Part shown: positions 20,441-32,257 of the stretch, in pieces | How the letters are laid out: every line of letters begins with the position of its first letter | How positions within the stretch are numbered: the stretch's first letter is position 1 | Assembly (NCBI GenBank): GCA_013995675.1 | Contig: VWRR01000005.1 | Span: 382,501 to 446,500 of the forward strand | Origin: Cyanidiococcus yangmingshanensis | Lineage: Eukaryota > Rhodophyta > Bangiophyceae > Cyanidiales > Cyanidiaceae | Reading direction: 5' to 3' | Length of the DNA stretch: 64,000 bases | Position numbers and translations under genes: made by a program | Notes under the pieces: model-generated | Databases searched by the model: none | What the model was told of the DNA's origin: nothing | Seen by the model: the letters and a program-made list of their open reading frames with translations, nothing else

Positions 20441-21049
20441 TCACTCGGCTCGGCCTGACGATGGGAGGCTCTGGGGTGCATCAACCCCTGCCACTGGCGA
20501 CTGATCGTTGCGTTCCGACTCGAAATGAGGTTCAGGCGAGTCAGGGAAGAAAAAGGCCAAGGCGACCAATCCATTTCGGGTTTCAGTGACCCGTACTCCA
20601 TAGCCGGGGGGAGTCTCTATCGCAACCGCGTGACCCATGTCGATCGCAGGTAGTTGTGGAGGAGGAGATGCTCGCCAGCGCCAGCGAAGTACACGAAAAC
20701 GAGTAACTCGTTCAAAGTGCTCTTGAGACTTTTTATCCACAAATGGAGACCGCAGCACTGCTAGACGTTCTGTTCGGTCTCGCGGAGACGCGACACCGCC
20801 ACAGAGCTCGCCGCCTGCAGCCCGAATAAGCAGCTGCATTTTTCTCATCGTCTCGTTGATGCGTTTTGAACGAATATCCCAAGTCATAAACCGAAACAAG
20901 TATCGATGTTCGAGTAGATCGGGTATCGATGCCTCAGACAAAGTTTCCGTGGCGAAAGCACGTGCCCTTCGATGGTTGTTTCCGCCCCACAGCCGCTTTT
21001 GAGAGACCTCGCTCAGCAACGCCGTTCGAGCAGTCAAAGACACGTTCAT
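20441..21049 (-). CDS. Mitochondrial ribosomal protein uS10m
   Basis: Protein of the small mitochondrial ribosomal subunit, uS10 family. The core is recognisable at residues about 50-125: YLFRFMTWDIRSKRINETM, RAAGGELCGGVASP and RLAVLRSPFVDKKSQEHFE. This matches the S10 pattern of LKSFDHR, GPIPLPT and TVLRSPHVNKDSREQFE. The ATG at 21049 gives 202 residues. The first 40 residues are R/A/S-rich with RRARAFA, a typical mitochondrial presequence. About 70 extra residues follow the S10 core and are not conserved. The frame is intact. A plastid version is less likely because plastid S10 proteins are closer to the bacterial sequence. Confidence 0.8.
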   Translation of the reverse strand: MNVSLTARTALLSEVSQKRLWGGNNHRRARAFATETLSEASIPDLLEHRYLFRFMTWDIRSKRINETMRKMQLLIRAAGGELCGGVASPRDRTERLAVLRSPFVDKKSQEHFERVTRFRVLRWRWRASPPPQLPAIDMGHAVAIETPPGYGVRVTETRNGLVALAFFFPDSPEPHFESERNDQSPVAGVDAPQSLPSSGRAE

Positions 21050-22712
21050 GGCTTCCTTTCAAAACGTGTCGTCTCTATGAAAAACAGAGAATCGAATATT
21101 CCCCGCCGAGGTGAACCGCAACTTGGTCCCCTACACGACACGAGCAGCGTCCCTTTGACGCTCGTCAAGGTTGCTGGTGCGCAGCACTCGAGGATGACGC
21201 GAGCTACTCGATACGCTGGTTCGAGCCCGTCGAGCCAACCTGGCTCATCGTCATGACTTCCTCGACCGTCCGAAGTTGGCATGGCCGTTAGAGAAGCGAA
21301 TGACAGTACAGCGATCGGTTTACGGTCAATGAGCATGATTCGAAACAGCAGTTTCGTCTGCATCATGCTGTACGGAATCGATCACGGTATGAGTACGTGG
21401 TTTCCCTGCCGAGACCAGCGTGCCTTGAATAGCTTTCGAACGTTCATGAACCGGAAAGAAATGTATTTATGTTCGCCTGGTTGGAAACGCTTGTTTTGAA
21501 CACGTTTTGATCGATGCGAAACCAGAACCAAATCGACACATGCTCATCTGTTCTGGTGTGTTGAAGAAGAATACTCAGGATATCTTTGGTTCGCGCGCGA
21601 GCCATGCCTATGTCCGCAGAAGCCAGTCCAACTCATCGAGATGAGGACAAGCGGTGGCGGCACGGAACCCTGGCACGAGCAACGCGCCTCTCGAGTCTGA
21701 CGAGAGAGCGGCTTCGACCAACGAGACTCGGACTCTGGTCAGCACGATCGTTGTCATCGGGTATTGATATCGGGGGCATATGTTGCTTGTGAGACGGGTG
21801 ACCGCTCGGGAGGCGTTTCGTCTTTGAGGCTACGGTGGTCGTACATCCGCTGCAACTCCCAGCAGTTTGGTGAATGCAGCAGGCTCTTTTTTCGAAGAAA
21901 GCACTGCGGTACGTCCATGAGCTCGGCTAGACAACCGTGGAGAAATGGATCTGAGAATCCGCAGAAAAAGACTGTATACGGACAAGCGGGTATTCGACAG
22001 GCTCCCACATCCGCGCTTTTGAGCGAGTTTTTCACCCCTTGGCTCAGACAATGTCAAATCCTCGGGTACGGATTCGTCCATGGGTATTGGTTTCGACTTG
22101 AATGTATGCTGGTGAGGGTTTTCCCGTCCAAGCCTATGTCGGGTACTCGAGCCATCGTTCACGAGCGAGCCCTCATCGACAAACATATCCCATGTAGCGA
22201 ACGGCGTTTCAGATACTTAGAATCCTCCTCAGGGTGTGCCGTCATGGACACAATCGATCGCAGCGATCCTTGAGTCTGTGAGTACAAATACTCTTGGCAT
22301 CGACTGCGGTCGCGACGAATGCTTGAAAGTCAAGTGATGTCTGCTTTGTCCACGAGATTGTTGAATCTCGTACATTCTACAGGTCGACGTACCGAACCAG
22401 GATACGTCCCTGCTAGGACACAGAGTGCGGGACGTAGAAAGGCCCCCGATCAAACCACCCGTGATGAAACGGGTCGGATCATCTCCAAAGGACCATGCTC
22501 GTGGCGGCGCTAACGTAAAAACCATTGGATCTAGGTTTCTCTAGAAATGTATAGTTTCGTGCCTGTTCGAGACGAGGAACCGTTATATCCATATCTATCC
22601 CTAAAGTACCATTTTCGTTCCTACGCTTTGGAACACCAGCTTCGGGTGGACGAGCACCCTGTGAGACGCGTTGACGGTCTTTCGACGCGGTCGCCAGTTA
22701 CCTTTGGACGAA
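21050..22712. other. Large intergenic region without recognised gene
   Basis: About 1.66 kb between the divergent uS10m and V-ATPase genes. Open frames of up to 169 codons (for example 21764-22273 on the plus strand) exist. They overlap opposite-strand frames of similar size and show no domain. No tandem repeats or strong hairpins were noticed. It presumably contains both promoters. Confidence 0.4.
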
Positions 22713-23204
22713 ATGAGCGAAGCAGGTCACGGATGTCCACCTGCAGCGGCATTTTTTGGGTTCATCGGCGCAGCAGCAGCGCTGGTGTTCAGCAATATGG
22801 GTGCCGCCTACGGAACTGCCAAGTCAGGGGTCGGGATCGCCGCTGTCGGCGTGCTGCGCCCGGAACTCATCATGCGCTCTATCATCCCGACAGTGATGGC
22901 TGGGATTCTCGGCATTTACGGACTTATTGTAGCGGTGATTCTTGCGGGACAGATCGGACAACAGTCCTATCCGTACTATTTGGGGTTTGCACACCTGTCG
23001 GCGGGACTGGCGATGGGCCTGAGCGGCCTCGCAGCGGGCATATGCATCGGCGTCGTGGGTGATGCCGGCGTCCGTGCCACCGCACAACAGCCCAAGGTAT
23101 TTACTGGCTTCATTTTGATCTTGATCTTTGCAGAGGCGCTAGCTCTCTATGGCCTGATCGTTGCGTTGATCCTTAGTGGCAAGACGGCCTCTGGTGGCTG
23201 CTGA
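22713..23204 (+). CDS. VMA3: V-type ATPase proteolipid subunit c
   Basis: Membrane rotor subunit of the vacuolar H+-ATPase. The ATG at 22713 gives 163 residues, exactly the family size. Four transmembrane helices are evident. The conserved first half has [28 protein letters not shown]. The second half carries [20 protein letters not shown], and then [16 protein letters not shown] with the essential proton-carrying glutamate at about residue 141. The in-frame TTG 42 bp upstream is not needed. High conservation makes this one of the most secure calls. The C-terminus ends GGC. The frame is intact. Confidence 0.95.
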   Translation: MSEAGHGCPPAAAFFGFIGAAAALVFSNMGAAYGTAKSGVGIAAVGVLRPELIMRSIIPTVMAGILGIYGLIVAVILAGQIGQQSYPYYLGFAHLSAGLAMGLSGLAAGICIGVVGDAGVRATAQQPKVFTGFILILIFAEALALYGLIVALILSGKTASGGC

Positions 23205-23852
23205 GCACGACTGACGGACGCTGTCGCGACACGACGTGGCCGAACTGGCTCTCCGTTGCGAATGCTCGCTGGTCGCTCCGGCAAGGCACGGCACGCGTTT
23301 CTCTCCCGTGTATCAGCTGATCAGTCGGGTAGCGTCGATGAACAACGCCGCAGATCGTGTTTCGTTCACATCATCAGCCCGAATATCATGGTCTACAGTT
23401 CCCGAAGCGTCGTTGAAACAAGGGCTCGAGGGCTTCACTCCTCGTGTCCGGTTGATGGGATATCGTTCGCAGCGAATCACGATCGATGCTCTAGAGACCC
23501 GCCATCTCAACATTTTCTCATCTGCATGATGAACCCAAATGTTTCCCTAAAGCCTTTACAGTGGTGGTCATTCATCGGTGGAACGAGTTTGCCAAGTCGC
23601 CTGAACCGACTGCACAGCCGACACGACTCGGAACGAACGACGAAGCGAACCGAGTCGCCGCACTCGTGTGTTCCAGCGACGTGTCTCTGGCGCTGCGAAA
23701 CTCACTGGAACAAGCCAAAAGGACACGAATACTTCTCGGGTCCTCCCTGAGCGAATACTCATCTGGTGAGTGTAGTTGGCCCCGAGGTAGGTTTGCACCG
23801 TGCTGTGCCGGCTGAGAGACGTTCACAGGTACCGGCACAGGAGCAAGCGAGC
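23205..23852. other. Intergenic region between V-ATPase c and PNPase
   Basis: About 650 bp. No convincing gene; short overlapping frames only. It presumably contains the promoter of the PNPase gene. Confidence 0.4.
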
Positions 23853-26574
23853 ATGTCCGTCCGAGCACTGGTCCGACTTCGGCCACTGGTTTGCTCATTC
23901 GGGTGATCGACGCGCTTCCATCGCTCGTCGACGATATCCAGTCGAGTACTCACCGTGGTGCAAAGCCAACTGCTTGCGTCGATGGTACACAGGACTGGCC
24001 TCAGCGTCGTCCTCCCTGTCGAGAGCGAGCCTTGAGCGCGAGACCTGGGCCTCTCGTGTACGAGACCTGGCCGGTGTTCCAGTACGCTGCAGCGTCGGCA
24101 TGGACTTTGAAACTGGACGTCTTGCTCGACTCGCCACTGGATCGGTGACCGTCCACGCCGGAAGTACGCACGTTCTGGTGACCTGTGTGGCGGCTCCCCA
24201 GCGAGCCCCCGACAGCTTTGCTCAGTTGGATGCAACGTTGCTGATGCACCCGGCGATGCAAACGGCGGACTGGCGTCGAGCTCAAGAGGCTATCCAGAAC
24301 CTGAACACAGCACCTTTATGGGTCGATGTTCGTGAACACGCTTCGGCTCGAGGTTTGATCCCGACCTCGTATCATCGTCGTGAGAGTGCTCCGACTGAGA
24401 AAGAGGTGATTACTGCCCGCCTCATTGACCGAGCACTGCGTCCAACGCTGCCACGCGGCTATTGCACAGAGACCCAGCTCATCGCTGAAGTACTTAGTGC
24501 GGATGGCCAACTCGACCCGGATACCTTGGCCATTAACGGAGCTGCCACTGCGCTTGGTCTAGCTTTTCAACGCTGTTTCCCAATGGAGATACAACGACCG
24601 CCGCTCGTTGCCGCTGTTCGTATTGCCCGTCTGGCGTCAACTGAAGCGCTCCAAGCACCGAGCACAATGGCCAAGCCGATGTCCCTCCAGGAGCAGCAGC
24701 CTCGTTGGATCATTCAGCCGAGTCATGCAGAGCGACAGGCTAGTGACCTCGACCTCGTCTTTGTTGGTACCAGTGATGGTCGCTGCATCGCCCTAGAGGG
24801 TGAAGCGAAAGCGGTCGCTCCTGCCGACTTGGTCGAGGCATGTCGCTTGGCCAACGCAGCCGTGGCGCCGCTCCTGGAACACCAGGAACAGATATTGCAA
24901 CGCGATCGTGAACAGGTCAGCAAACGAGACTCGATAACGGGCGCTCGATCGACGTTCTGGGCTGTGCCTCGACAAGCGCTCCTGGAGGAGGCGTTCCGTC
25001 ACAGTGGCGAACGCTTCGAAGCCATCTACGCTGATGCACCCGACAAGACTGAGCGTGGCATTGCTGTTGCCCAGGAGACTGCCCGAACAGTTGCGTATCT
25101 CCAACAGAACCGAAACTGGTCATCCTCATCGGCGACGTCGCTGCCGGATACCGAAGCCGTGGGCGTTACGGAGGCCTCGCTTGCAGTGCTCCAAGTCTCG
25201 CGCCAGGCCTGGCGACGTGTCCTCCAGCAGCGACAACGTCGAGTTGACGGTCGGCTGCCCGATGAAATGCGGCAAATGGAAGCACACGTCCAAGTCTTGC
25301 CAGCGGATACGTGTCATGGTTCAGCGCTTGTGAGTCGTGGCGAGACTCAGGTCCTCGCCGTGGCGACCTTGGGGTTTCCGTCGCTCGCCAAGCGCCTGGA
25401 TGCCTACGGCGGTGGCTCGGACACCAAACAATTCTACGTCCATTACCAGTTTCCTCCGTACTGCAATAACCAGCTTGGTCGTTCGGATGCTTTGTATCGC
25501 CGACGTCGGCGTGAGGTCGGACACGGCATGTTGGCAGAGCGCGCTTTACGAGCTGTTTTGCCAAACGATCTCTGGCATGCAGTTCGACTCGAGGCGAACG
25601 TACTCGCGTCGGCGGGCTCCACTTCCATGGCGGCGGCAGCAGCGGGCTCACTAGCACTCATGGATGCTGGTCTACCGATCGCTGGTCCCGTTGCTGGCAT
25701 CAGCATCGGCGGGTTGCTGGCCAACGTGTCCTCGGCAGAGTGCCCGTCATCCGCATGCTCGACCATGATGCCACTGAACGAAAAGGACCCCCTTGCGGAT
25801 CTCTTGCTTGTCGACCTACTTGGTCTCGAGGACTTTTTCGGTGATTTTGATTTCAAGATCGCTGGCACAGAGCAGGGCATTACGGCCATGCAACTGGATG
25901 TGAAACAGTATGGTCTTCGACTCGACCAAATCGCGAACGCTCTGGAAAAGGCCCGAGCTGTGCATCGCGCTCAGTTGGAGTACGTCTTGCGTGCAGCGTT
26001 GCCAGCCGGGGTTGCGAGACCTTGTCTGCCATCCCAGGCACCTCGACGAGGAAGCTGGAACATCGCCCTCGCGGATCGTGGACGCCTCCTCGGTGTTGGT
26101 GGCCATCGCATCCGAGAACTCGAGCAACAGACAGGTTGTACAATTCAGCTGGAGGAGAACGGAAGCGTCTCGTTGTGGGCACCCAACGAACAAGCGTTGG
26201 AGCAAGCGCTAGAGACGCTTCAACAGGCCATGCGGAGGCCAACGTGCGGAGATGAATACGCCGGTCGGGTGTTGCAAGTCTTGGACTTTGGCGCCATTGT
26301 AGAGATTCAGACGAGCCCTGGTTCGATACGAGAGCAGGGACTCTTACATCGCTCGGCGTTTGTGTCGTCTGCCGAGTGGTCTCGGGTCCAGGTCGGTGAT
26401 TCTGTTACGGTGCGAGTCACCCAGGTCGATCAACGGACCGGTTCCCTGCGTTTCGCACAGCTCGCCTCGACAGCACCGGCGACTGTACCGCTCGACGAAA
26501 ACGAGAACAACAACAACAACAACAAGTCCTCGACTGGCTCCCAAGGTGACTGCGGATCATCGACGACGCTCTGA
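23853..26574 (+). CDS. PNP: Organellar polynucleotide phosphorylase (5' end in another frame)
   Basis: Phosphorolytic 3'-5' exoribonuclease of plastids or mitochondria. The main frame contains the first RNase PH domain (MDFETGRLARLATGSVTVHAG, then RLIDRALRPTLPRGY) and the linker domain. The second RNase PH domain follows (LPADTCHGSALVSRGETQVL, then SAGSTSMAAAAAGSLALMDA and LVDLLGLEDFFGDFDFKIAG). A KH domain (GVGGHRIRELEQQTGC) and an S1 domain (EYAGRVLQVLDFGAIVEI) complete the chain. It ends with a polyasparagine run. No ATG occurs in this frame before the domain core. A short ATG frame at 23853 encodes a basic, transit-like 17-residue start and runs into TGA at 23904. Moving to the +1 frame at that stop joins it to the PNPase frame. 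Either that junction or a non-ATG start at 23800 is implied. Confidence 0.85.
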
Positions 26575-27241
26575 AACGATTTCTGTTGGCATTCGTGGGC
26601 GAGTGCGGCATCCCCAGGGATGGCGCTGCCTTGCTACCCTGATGGCAGGATCACTGTCGTCGTTGTGATTGTCTGGTGGCGCTTTTCCTCTCAAAAAGCT
26701 GCTATCGCTGCGGAGCATGCAAGTCGCCGATGATGATACAGGAGTGTGGACTCGTCTACGAGGTTGGCGCTCGACGCATGATCCTTGGTTCTTGACAACG
26801 GACTCGACGATACCGAACATGGCAAGGTATGGCCCAGACGCCACTCCCCAGCGTCAGGATGATCCGTTCAACCGGAAGAAATCTGAGTCACGGACGAGTT
26901 CGATGGGCACGCGACCCATTCCCCAGCGCTACTTCTCGCCTCCATATCGTACAGCACTCGTGGCAAACCAGTGGTCTGCGACGCCACGCTCGTGATCGTC
27001 AAAGCGCGACCAGCGTCAGTGAAAATATCCAGTCCGAAATGGGTAGCCATCGAAAACGAGTCTATAGTAACGACTCCTCATCGTCCTGTGCTGTACGTAA
27101 CAGGCGAATCGCGTCGCAGCGTACCAACGAAACGCTTGTTGTTGATGCTCACCACGACTCGGTGACGAAATGAACCCGAGCAATCACCAAAAAGCACGAA
27201 ACGCAACAGATCCTCTACAATTTCAGCGGTTCAGCCTCTGC
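26575..27241. other. Convergent intergenic region
   Basis: About 670 bp between the ends of the PNPase and eIF4B-like genes. Two overlapping plus-strand frames (26669-26995 and 26829-27173) are rich in R, S and T but match nothing and are in different frames. I regard them as non-coding or unrecognisable. Confidence 0.35.
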
Positions 27242-28694
27242 CTATGAGTTTGAGGTCGTTGACAGACTCCCTGTGGCTGCCGAATCCTCCAGAACGTCCG
27301 TACTGGCTCCCTGGACATCTTCTGGTTTGGACGATAGCCCAGCTCCGCGCCGTACCTTGGACCAGTCGAGGTTCGTTTCTTTCCCAGTAAACATTTTCGA
27401 GCCTTGTTCCGTGACAGACTTTGGATGCGGTCGTTTGACGGTTGCTGCTTCTGCGTCTGCCTCTGCTGCGGCTGCTGGCGGTCGAACGCCTCGACGACCA
27501 AAGTCTGATGCCGATATCTCATTCGATGCAGTCGATTGCGCTGAGAACGGTTTCTTCCGCATCGGAGTATCACTTGTCGCACCGTGGCTTCGACTTGCTG
27601 CGGGAGGTAGCATCCCACGCCGACCAAAGTCTACAGACACTGGCTCCTGCTGCTGCTGTCCTGCACTGTGTTCAGAAAAGGGTTTTCGCTCACCAACCGT
27701 TGGGCGAGCCGTCGTTGTCGTTGCCGGCTGGTGGCAAAACACCACGACGCCCAAAGTCTGTGTCGATTGGGGTTGTCTCAGCAGTCGTATCAGTTGATAC
27801 GAAGCGTCGACTTCTTCCCAACGTTTGACGCTCCGTCATGATTGGTGGCAGACGACCGCGTTGGCCAAAATCACCGGAGCTGTCCTCATTGCGCCAAGAA
27901 CGCTGCTCGAGCGAGTCCGTTGAAGAGTCTCTTACACCCGCTGCCGGAGGCGGTAAACCTCTTTTGCCAAAGTCGACCGCAGTTTCGGTTGGTGCTTGAT
28001 GCGAGCGCAGCGTTGCTGCTGGAGGGGTCAGTCCACGACGTCCGAAATCGAGTTCTACCTCTCCAGTCGAGGTTTCCGGCAACGATGCAAACATCTCCCG
28101 CCTGTTGGCCACTTGCCGACGAGAGAAACGATCAGGGTCATCACCACTGCGCTCTGCTGAGGCCGCTGCAGGCGGTAACAAACCTCGTCGCATAAAGTCT
28201 GGCTCAGGCTCGGTCGCTGCAGCCACATCAGCGTCGCCGAAAGCGTGCGATCGTTGCGACTCGAACGTCATTCGTGGACGCTCGCCACTCCTCGCCCAGC
28301 TCTGCGAAGATGATCCCAGAGCAGCGCTTGGTGGTGCCAGACCTCGACGAGCAGCACCCCAGTCGAGTTCGGGTTCGACTTGGCCGCCGCCAGACCCAAA
28401 GCCATCGTCGTCATCTGCCCAGTCACGTGGTGCATCTCCAAAGCCAGCCCGTAGTGCAGGACCAGGTGCCCCGGAGCGCTCCCAACGATTGGCTCCGCCT
28501 CCGAAGGATGGGCCATAGCGACCCCCGCCGAGCCGCTCGGTGTCCGGGTCGCGACCTCGAGGTGCAGTCGGGAGCGCTGCCAGCTCAGGATCCGAGAGCA
28601 CTGCACCCACTGGCCCAGATTGATCGACACCACCCACAAACTCACTCAGACTGACCGTCACTTTATTCGATTTTCCTGTTTTTTTCTTGCCCAT
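27242..28694 (-). CDS. eIF4B-like translation factor with DFGRRG repeats (frame change inside)
   Basis: The N-terminus (MGKKKTGKSNKVTVSLSEFV, then LPTAPRGRDP) resembles the KKGKTISLTDFL and LPTAPR blocks of eIF4B, the factor that stimulates eIF4A helicase. No RRM is visible. Instead the chain holds eight or nine copies of a degenerate unit, D[FW]-G-x-RRG-x-x-PPAA, at spacings of roughly 25-45 residues. This recalls the DW..AR repeats of yeast eIF4B (Tif3). The first is ELDWGAARRGLAPP and the last NLDWSKVRRG. The first frame stops at about 27690 and the last repeats continue in the +1 frame to 27242, so a frame change lies between about 27690 and 27735. Repeats on both sides show that both frames belong to one protein. 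Functional assignment is inferred. Confidence 0.6.
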
Positions 28695-29521
28695 GAGGGT
28701 TTGCGTCGAGGGTCAAGGATAGTGCACCCTTGGCTCGGGTCAACGACGCCGGTGAAAGGGCGCTGGGCCGACGACGAGCGCGAGCCGCGAGTTGTTCCGC
28801 GCTGTACGACCGGGCTGGAGCTTTATGGTTGTCTTGCAGGGGTTTTAGACGCACTGAATGGACCGTTGGTTGCTCAAGTTGAGCCGATTATCGTTCCCTT
28901 GCTTCATGGCGGTTCGTGGTAGAACAGAGTGAGGTACAGAAGGTGATCACTTCATCCGACGATAGACTCGTCCTAGGGCGAGTCGTTTCGCGTTACAGCA
29001 GGTGCACTTGTTGTTGGAAGCCGTCCATCAAGTTTAGAATTAAGGGGGAAAGCCTGAGCGTCTTTCTTTTCAGCTAGGGTTGGTTTGGAGTGCTTGGTGT
29101 TACGCGTACCGCTTAGACGGGTGGTGTTCGCAGAGACTCTTGAACTAGCCTGGTTGAGCAGCGCTTGGTGCCAACGTCGGTTCCTGAAGGCTTGACTCTT
29201 TAAAGCTTTTTTTGCTTGCGTGTCAATGAACAAGACTCTTTTTTGTTTTAGAAAGAAAGGAATGCGTCATGGAATACGCGTCTGCGCTGGGCGTCGCCCT
29301 TTTGGAGGCGACTGGCGCTCGTCCGCTTTCGAGTAGGTCGCACTGGTGGCCAGCACGCCAGCTGCTTGGCGAGCACTTCCGCTCCGGGAGGCATACTTGT
29401 CATCGTCCGCAGGTTGATATGTCTGATCCCACTGGAGCAAGATAAGGTGAGGCTCTAGCGTTCTCGCTCGTTGTGTTTCCTTTTTGGTCGAAAAACGCCC
29501 AGACGGAGGGAGGGTATCCGG
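28695..29521. other. Intergenic region with T-rich tract and GC-rich hairpins
   Basis: About 830 bp between the eIF4B-like start and the 3' end of the HAT/TPR gene. A T-rich stretch near 29190-29250 precedes a GC-rich segment with a short hairpin (GTCGCC at about 29291 pairing with GGCGAC). A 58-codon ATG frame at 29269-29445 on the plus strand has no recognisable product. A small RNA gene is conceivable but not supportable. Confidence 0.3.
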
Positions 29522-31466
29522 CTAGGGACGCGGAAGAGTTTGCGAAGCAAACCCGGATGAGGATTGGATGGAGTCACGAGCCCAGGAGCGAAAGGCAACA
29601 ATGTCTTCCTCCTGTCGCCGGGTGATCCAGAGTCGCAGTTGGTCGGCGCGGATGGCCCCCTTGGCGGCCAGGGTATTCAACAGGCTCTGATCGTGCTCCA
29701 GTCGGTGGTGGATCCACGCCATGAGGCGCTTTTGGGCATCCTGCATAGGTTCCAGAGCGTTTTCTGGATAACGACGACGTTTTTGTCGTTGTTGACGCTG
29801 ATCATGATCACGGCTGCGGCGGTGCGGAGACTTGGCCTCTACGCTGATTGCTGCTTTCTCTCCGTCATCTGAGCGAGTCAGGATATGCAGCATTGAGAGC
29901 GCCTCGATTGCCTCCAGCATGCCGGAAGCGTCTTCAACGTGGATATCCGCGCAACCAACGTCTCGGGTCTCCATTTCAGCCCAGTCGCGCACCACGAGTT
30001 CGTCGATTCGGGTACAACGAGCAAAATAGAGGCGAGCCTGTTCGTAGTTACCGCAGTGGCGCTCCAGTGAAGCCATCGCATGGCACAGATGGGGGTCACC
30101 GGGAGCGATCTCTAGACCCGCGAGGAACTGAGCTCGAGCCTGATCCAGCCGTCCTTGACGCCATTCGAGTTTGCCCAGGAGATTGTACGCAGCTGGCGCG
30201 GTCTCAGGTGAGCGATTGGAGGCTTCGATTGCACGCTCAAAGAGTGCGCGGGCTTCAGCGATCCGTCCGCGTTGCTCCTCGAGGACGCCCCACGCGTGTA
30301 ACGTTCGAGCATGACGTGGATCCAGCGCGACCGCTCTTTCAAAGCACCAGATCGCTTTGTCGTGGCAGCCCTGACGCTGCTCCATCACACCCCAGGTCTG
30401 ATAAAGACAGGCTAGCGTCGCGTCGTTAGGATTCACTCTTAGGACAGCTTGAACACCCTCTTTGATCAGTTCGAGCGCGCGTTCCTTACCAGCGCCTAGG
30501 GTTGCTTCAAAACGAGCCCATGCCTGCCATGTGACCGGGTCACGACCGTTCACCGCCTGCACACAGAGCTGGAAAAGCCGGCGGGCCAGTCCAATACCCA
30601 CCGAGCTAGGACAGTTCCGTTCAGCAGATGTTCTGGTGGTCGATCTAGCCCCCGAGGAGAGCTCTGCTGCATTCCGCATGCCTTTCGTGCGTTGACGAAG
30701 GCATTGCCGCTCAACAAAACGCGCCTCGGCCAGCGCCCACGCATGATAGAGCTTGCTAGCAGAGCACCAACGACCCGCATCTGCATCCTTTTCGTTCCAA
30801 GCCTTCCATGTCTGGCACGAAATGAGCTCCGATATAATCCGCGAATGTATGAACTGGTGCCGAGTCGTCATTATAGGCGCAGGTCTCGTCCCAGACGCCT
30901 CCAGCACGAATAAGACCGCGCCGGAAGACTGCACGCACCCGCGCCAATCCATGGACTCGGTGAAACACGCTCGAGGCCCAGGTGAGGTCGTCGACCACCG
31001 AGAGCGCCAGCTCAGCTGTGCCGCTGTTGCGAAGGATATCCGCACCAGCAAACCCGTTCTCTTCGTCATCGACATAAGTCGCAGGCTCTGCAAGTGCCGC
31101 CTCTGCTTCCATCTGACCAAATCCCAGCCAAATGCGGGCGTCGAACGGGTGTTGCCAAACGAGCTCCTCGAAGAGCCGTCGCGCTACCTCAAACTGACGC
31201 GTCGCTGCACTATGGTGCGCGTAACCGAACAAGCGCGGAGCCGGATATATACAACTTGCGTTTCGCCAGAAACGTTCACGCCGCACACCGTCTGGGGTAT
31301 CCTCGTCTAAAGAAGTTTGTGCGCACAGCGGGACAGCTGCCGAAACTCTACCGCTCCGCCGCTGACACGCACAAACCGTTCGAGGCCGTTTCCCCCAAGA
31401 CAGCGTCACCCCCTTTGTTAAACAAAAACTTAAACTACGCCTATTTGTTACCCCCGAAACACCCAT
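29522..31466 (-). CDS. HAT/TPR repeat protein, Mbb1/HCF107-like plastid RNA factor (frame change inside)
   Basis: Helical-repeat protein resembling Mbb1 (Chlamydomonas) and HCF107 (Arabidopsis), which bind and stabilise psbB/psbH transcripts in plastids. From the ATG at 31466 an R/S/T-rich N-terminus could be a transit peptide. HAT-type repeats follow, for example ARRLFEELVWQHPFDARIWL and VRAVFRRGLIRAG. The chain continues in the +1 frame with LYHAWALAEARFV and a series of clear repeats: LYQTWGVMEQRQG, CFERAVALDPRHARTLHAWG, LFERAIEASNR, YNLLGKLEWRQGRLDQARAQ and LCHAMASLERHCGNYEQARL. Alternating W-G/E-W-R-x-G is typical of Mbb1 repeats. The frame change lies between about 30756 and 31000. The basic C-terminal tail is not conserved. 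The RNA target cannot be deduced. Confidence 0.65.
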
Positions 31467-31622
31467 CTATAACTATTAGATGCACGCTACAAAAAAGCTT
31501 AGAAAGTTATGAACACGAAGCTCCAGTTCAACGCGTGAAAACCGCTCGTCTTCCAAAGAAAGCAGAAAAATCCCGTCGCGGGCGTACGCGCGCGCACGCA
31601 TAGATAGAATCACGCAGATAGA

Positions 31623-31712
31623 GATAACACGCATGAATGGAATCATGCATAGAGAGATAACATGCATGAATGGAATCATGCATAGAGAGATAACACGCAT
31701 AGATAGATGCCA
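31623..31712. repeat. 33-bp tandem repeat, about 2.5 copies
   Basis: GATAACACGCATGAATGGAA-type units begin at 31623, 31656 and 31689, a period of exactly 33 bp. The third copy is truncated and passes into GATAGATAG-like simple sequence. Within each unit the word ATGCAT and the tetranucleotide GATA recur. Located in the promoter-side spacer of the HAT/TPR gene. Confidence 0.85.
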
Positions 31713-32228
31713 CAGATTTCAGAATATCATAGAATGTAACGACCGTGTATAAATAGATATAGCAAACTCGAGAATATCATGCATGCGTAACCATCACATG
31801 CTCGAGCGTATCGTTGACGGAAGCATATGATGGTTGCCGAGCGCGTGCGAGCACCCAGCGCCTATATAGAGAACCATGCGTGACAGACTTCCTAGGCGTA
31901 AAGAACAGTCGATCATTCATTCAATAGTGGTACACTTGCATGGAACCCAGGAGAATAGGACTCTCCTGTGCAGTACATACGCGCTCGAGGTGACGCATCC
32001 TGAACCAGCCAGCCGGGGTACCTGTGCCTCTGTCGGGGACACGGAAACGTTTCACGTGTGCACCGCAGACCGTTCCCGCGCGCCGCGGGATCACTGGCGA
32101 CGGGGCGCCCACGCCAGGTCGCGCGGCAGATCGATGACGCTCGAGACGCGGCAGCTTGCGGATACAACATGGTTTGAATGTGGATCTGATTCGAATAAAT
32201 GGAATCAAAAGGACAAGATCGAAGGCGT

Positions 32229-32257
32229 GCACGCATGGCGCGAATTCGCATGCGTGC
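32229..32257. repeat. 9-bp perfect inverted repeat (hairpin)
   Basis: GCACGCATG at 32229-32237 pairs perfectly with CATGCGTGC at 32249-32257 across an 11-bp loop containing GAATTC. A related but imperfect arrangement (CACGCATGGC ... ATGCGTG) occurs at about 11867-11893, followed in both places by a GTCGTGTTG word. This suggests a dispersed intergenic element with two degenerate copies. Confidence 0.55.

Noticed and set aside
21181-21240. TGGTTCGAGCCC resembling a tRNA T-arm
   Set aside because: The flanking 5-bp stem does not pair and no acceptor, D-arm or anticodon arm could be placed. Permuted or split tRNAs known in related algae were considered, but no matching halves were seen.
21764-22273. 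169-codon plus-strand frame upstream of V-ATPase c
   Set aside because: Opposite-strand frames of similar length cover it and no motif is visible; likely chance in GC-rich DNA.
29269-29445. 58-codon ATG frame following a T-rich tract
   Set aside because: No recognisable product, and the region may be structured RNA or spacer. Too short to support as a gene.
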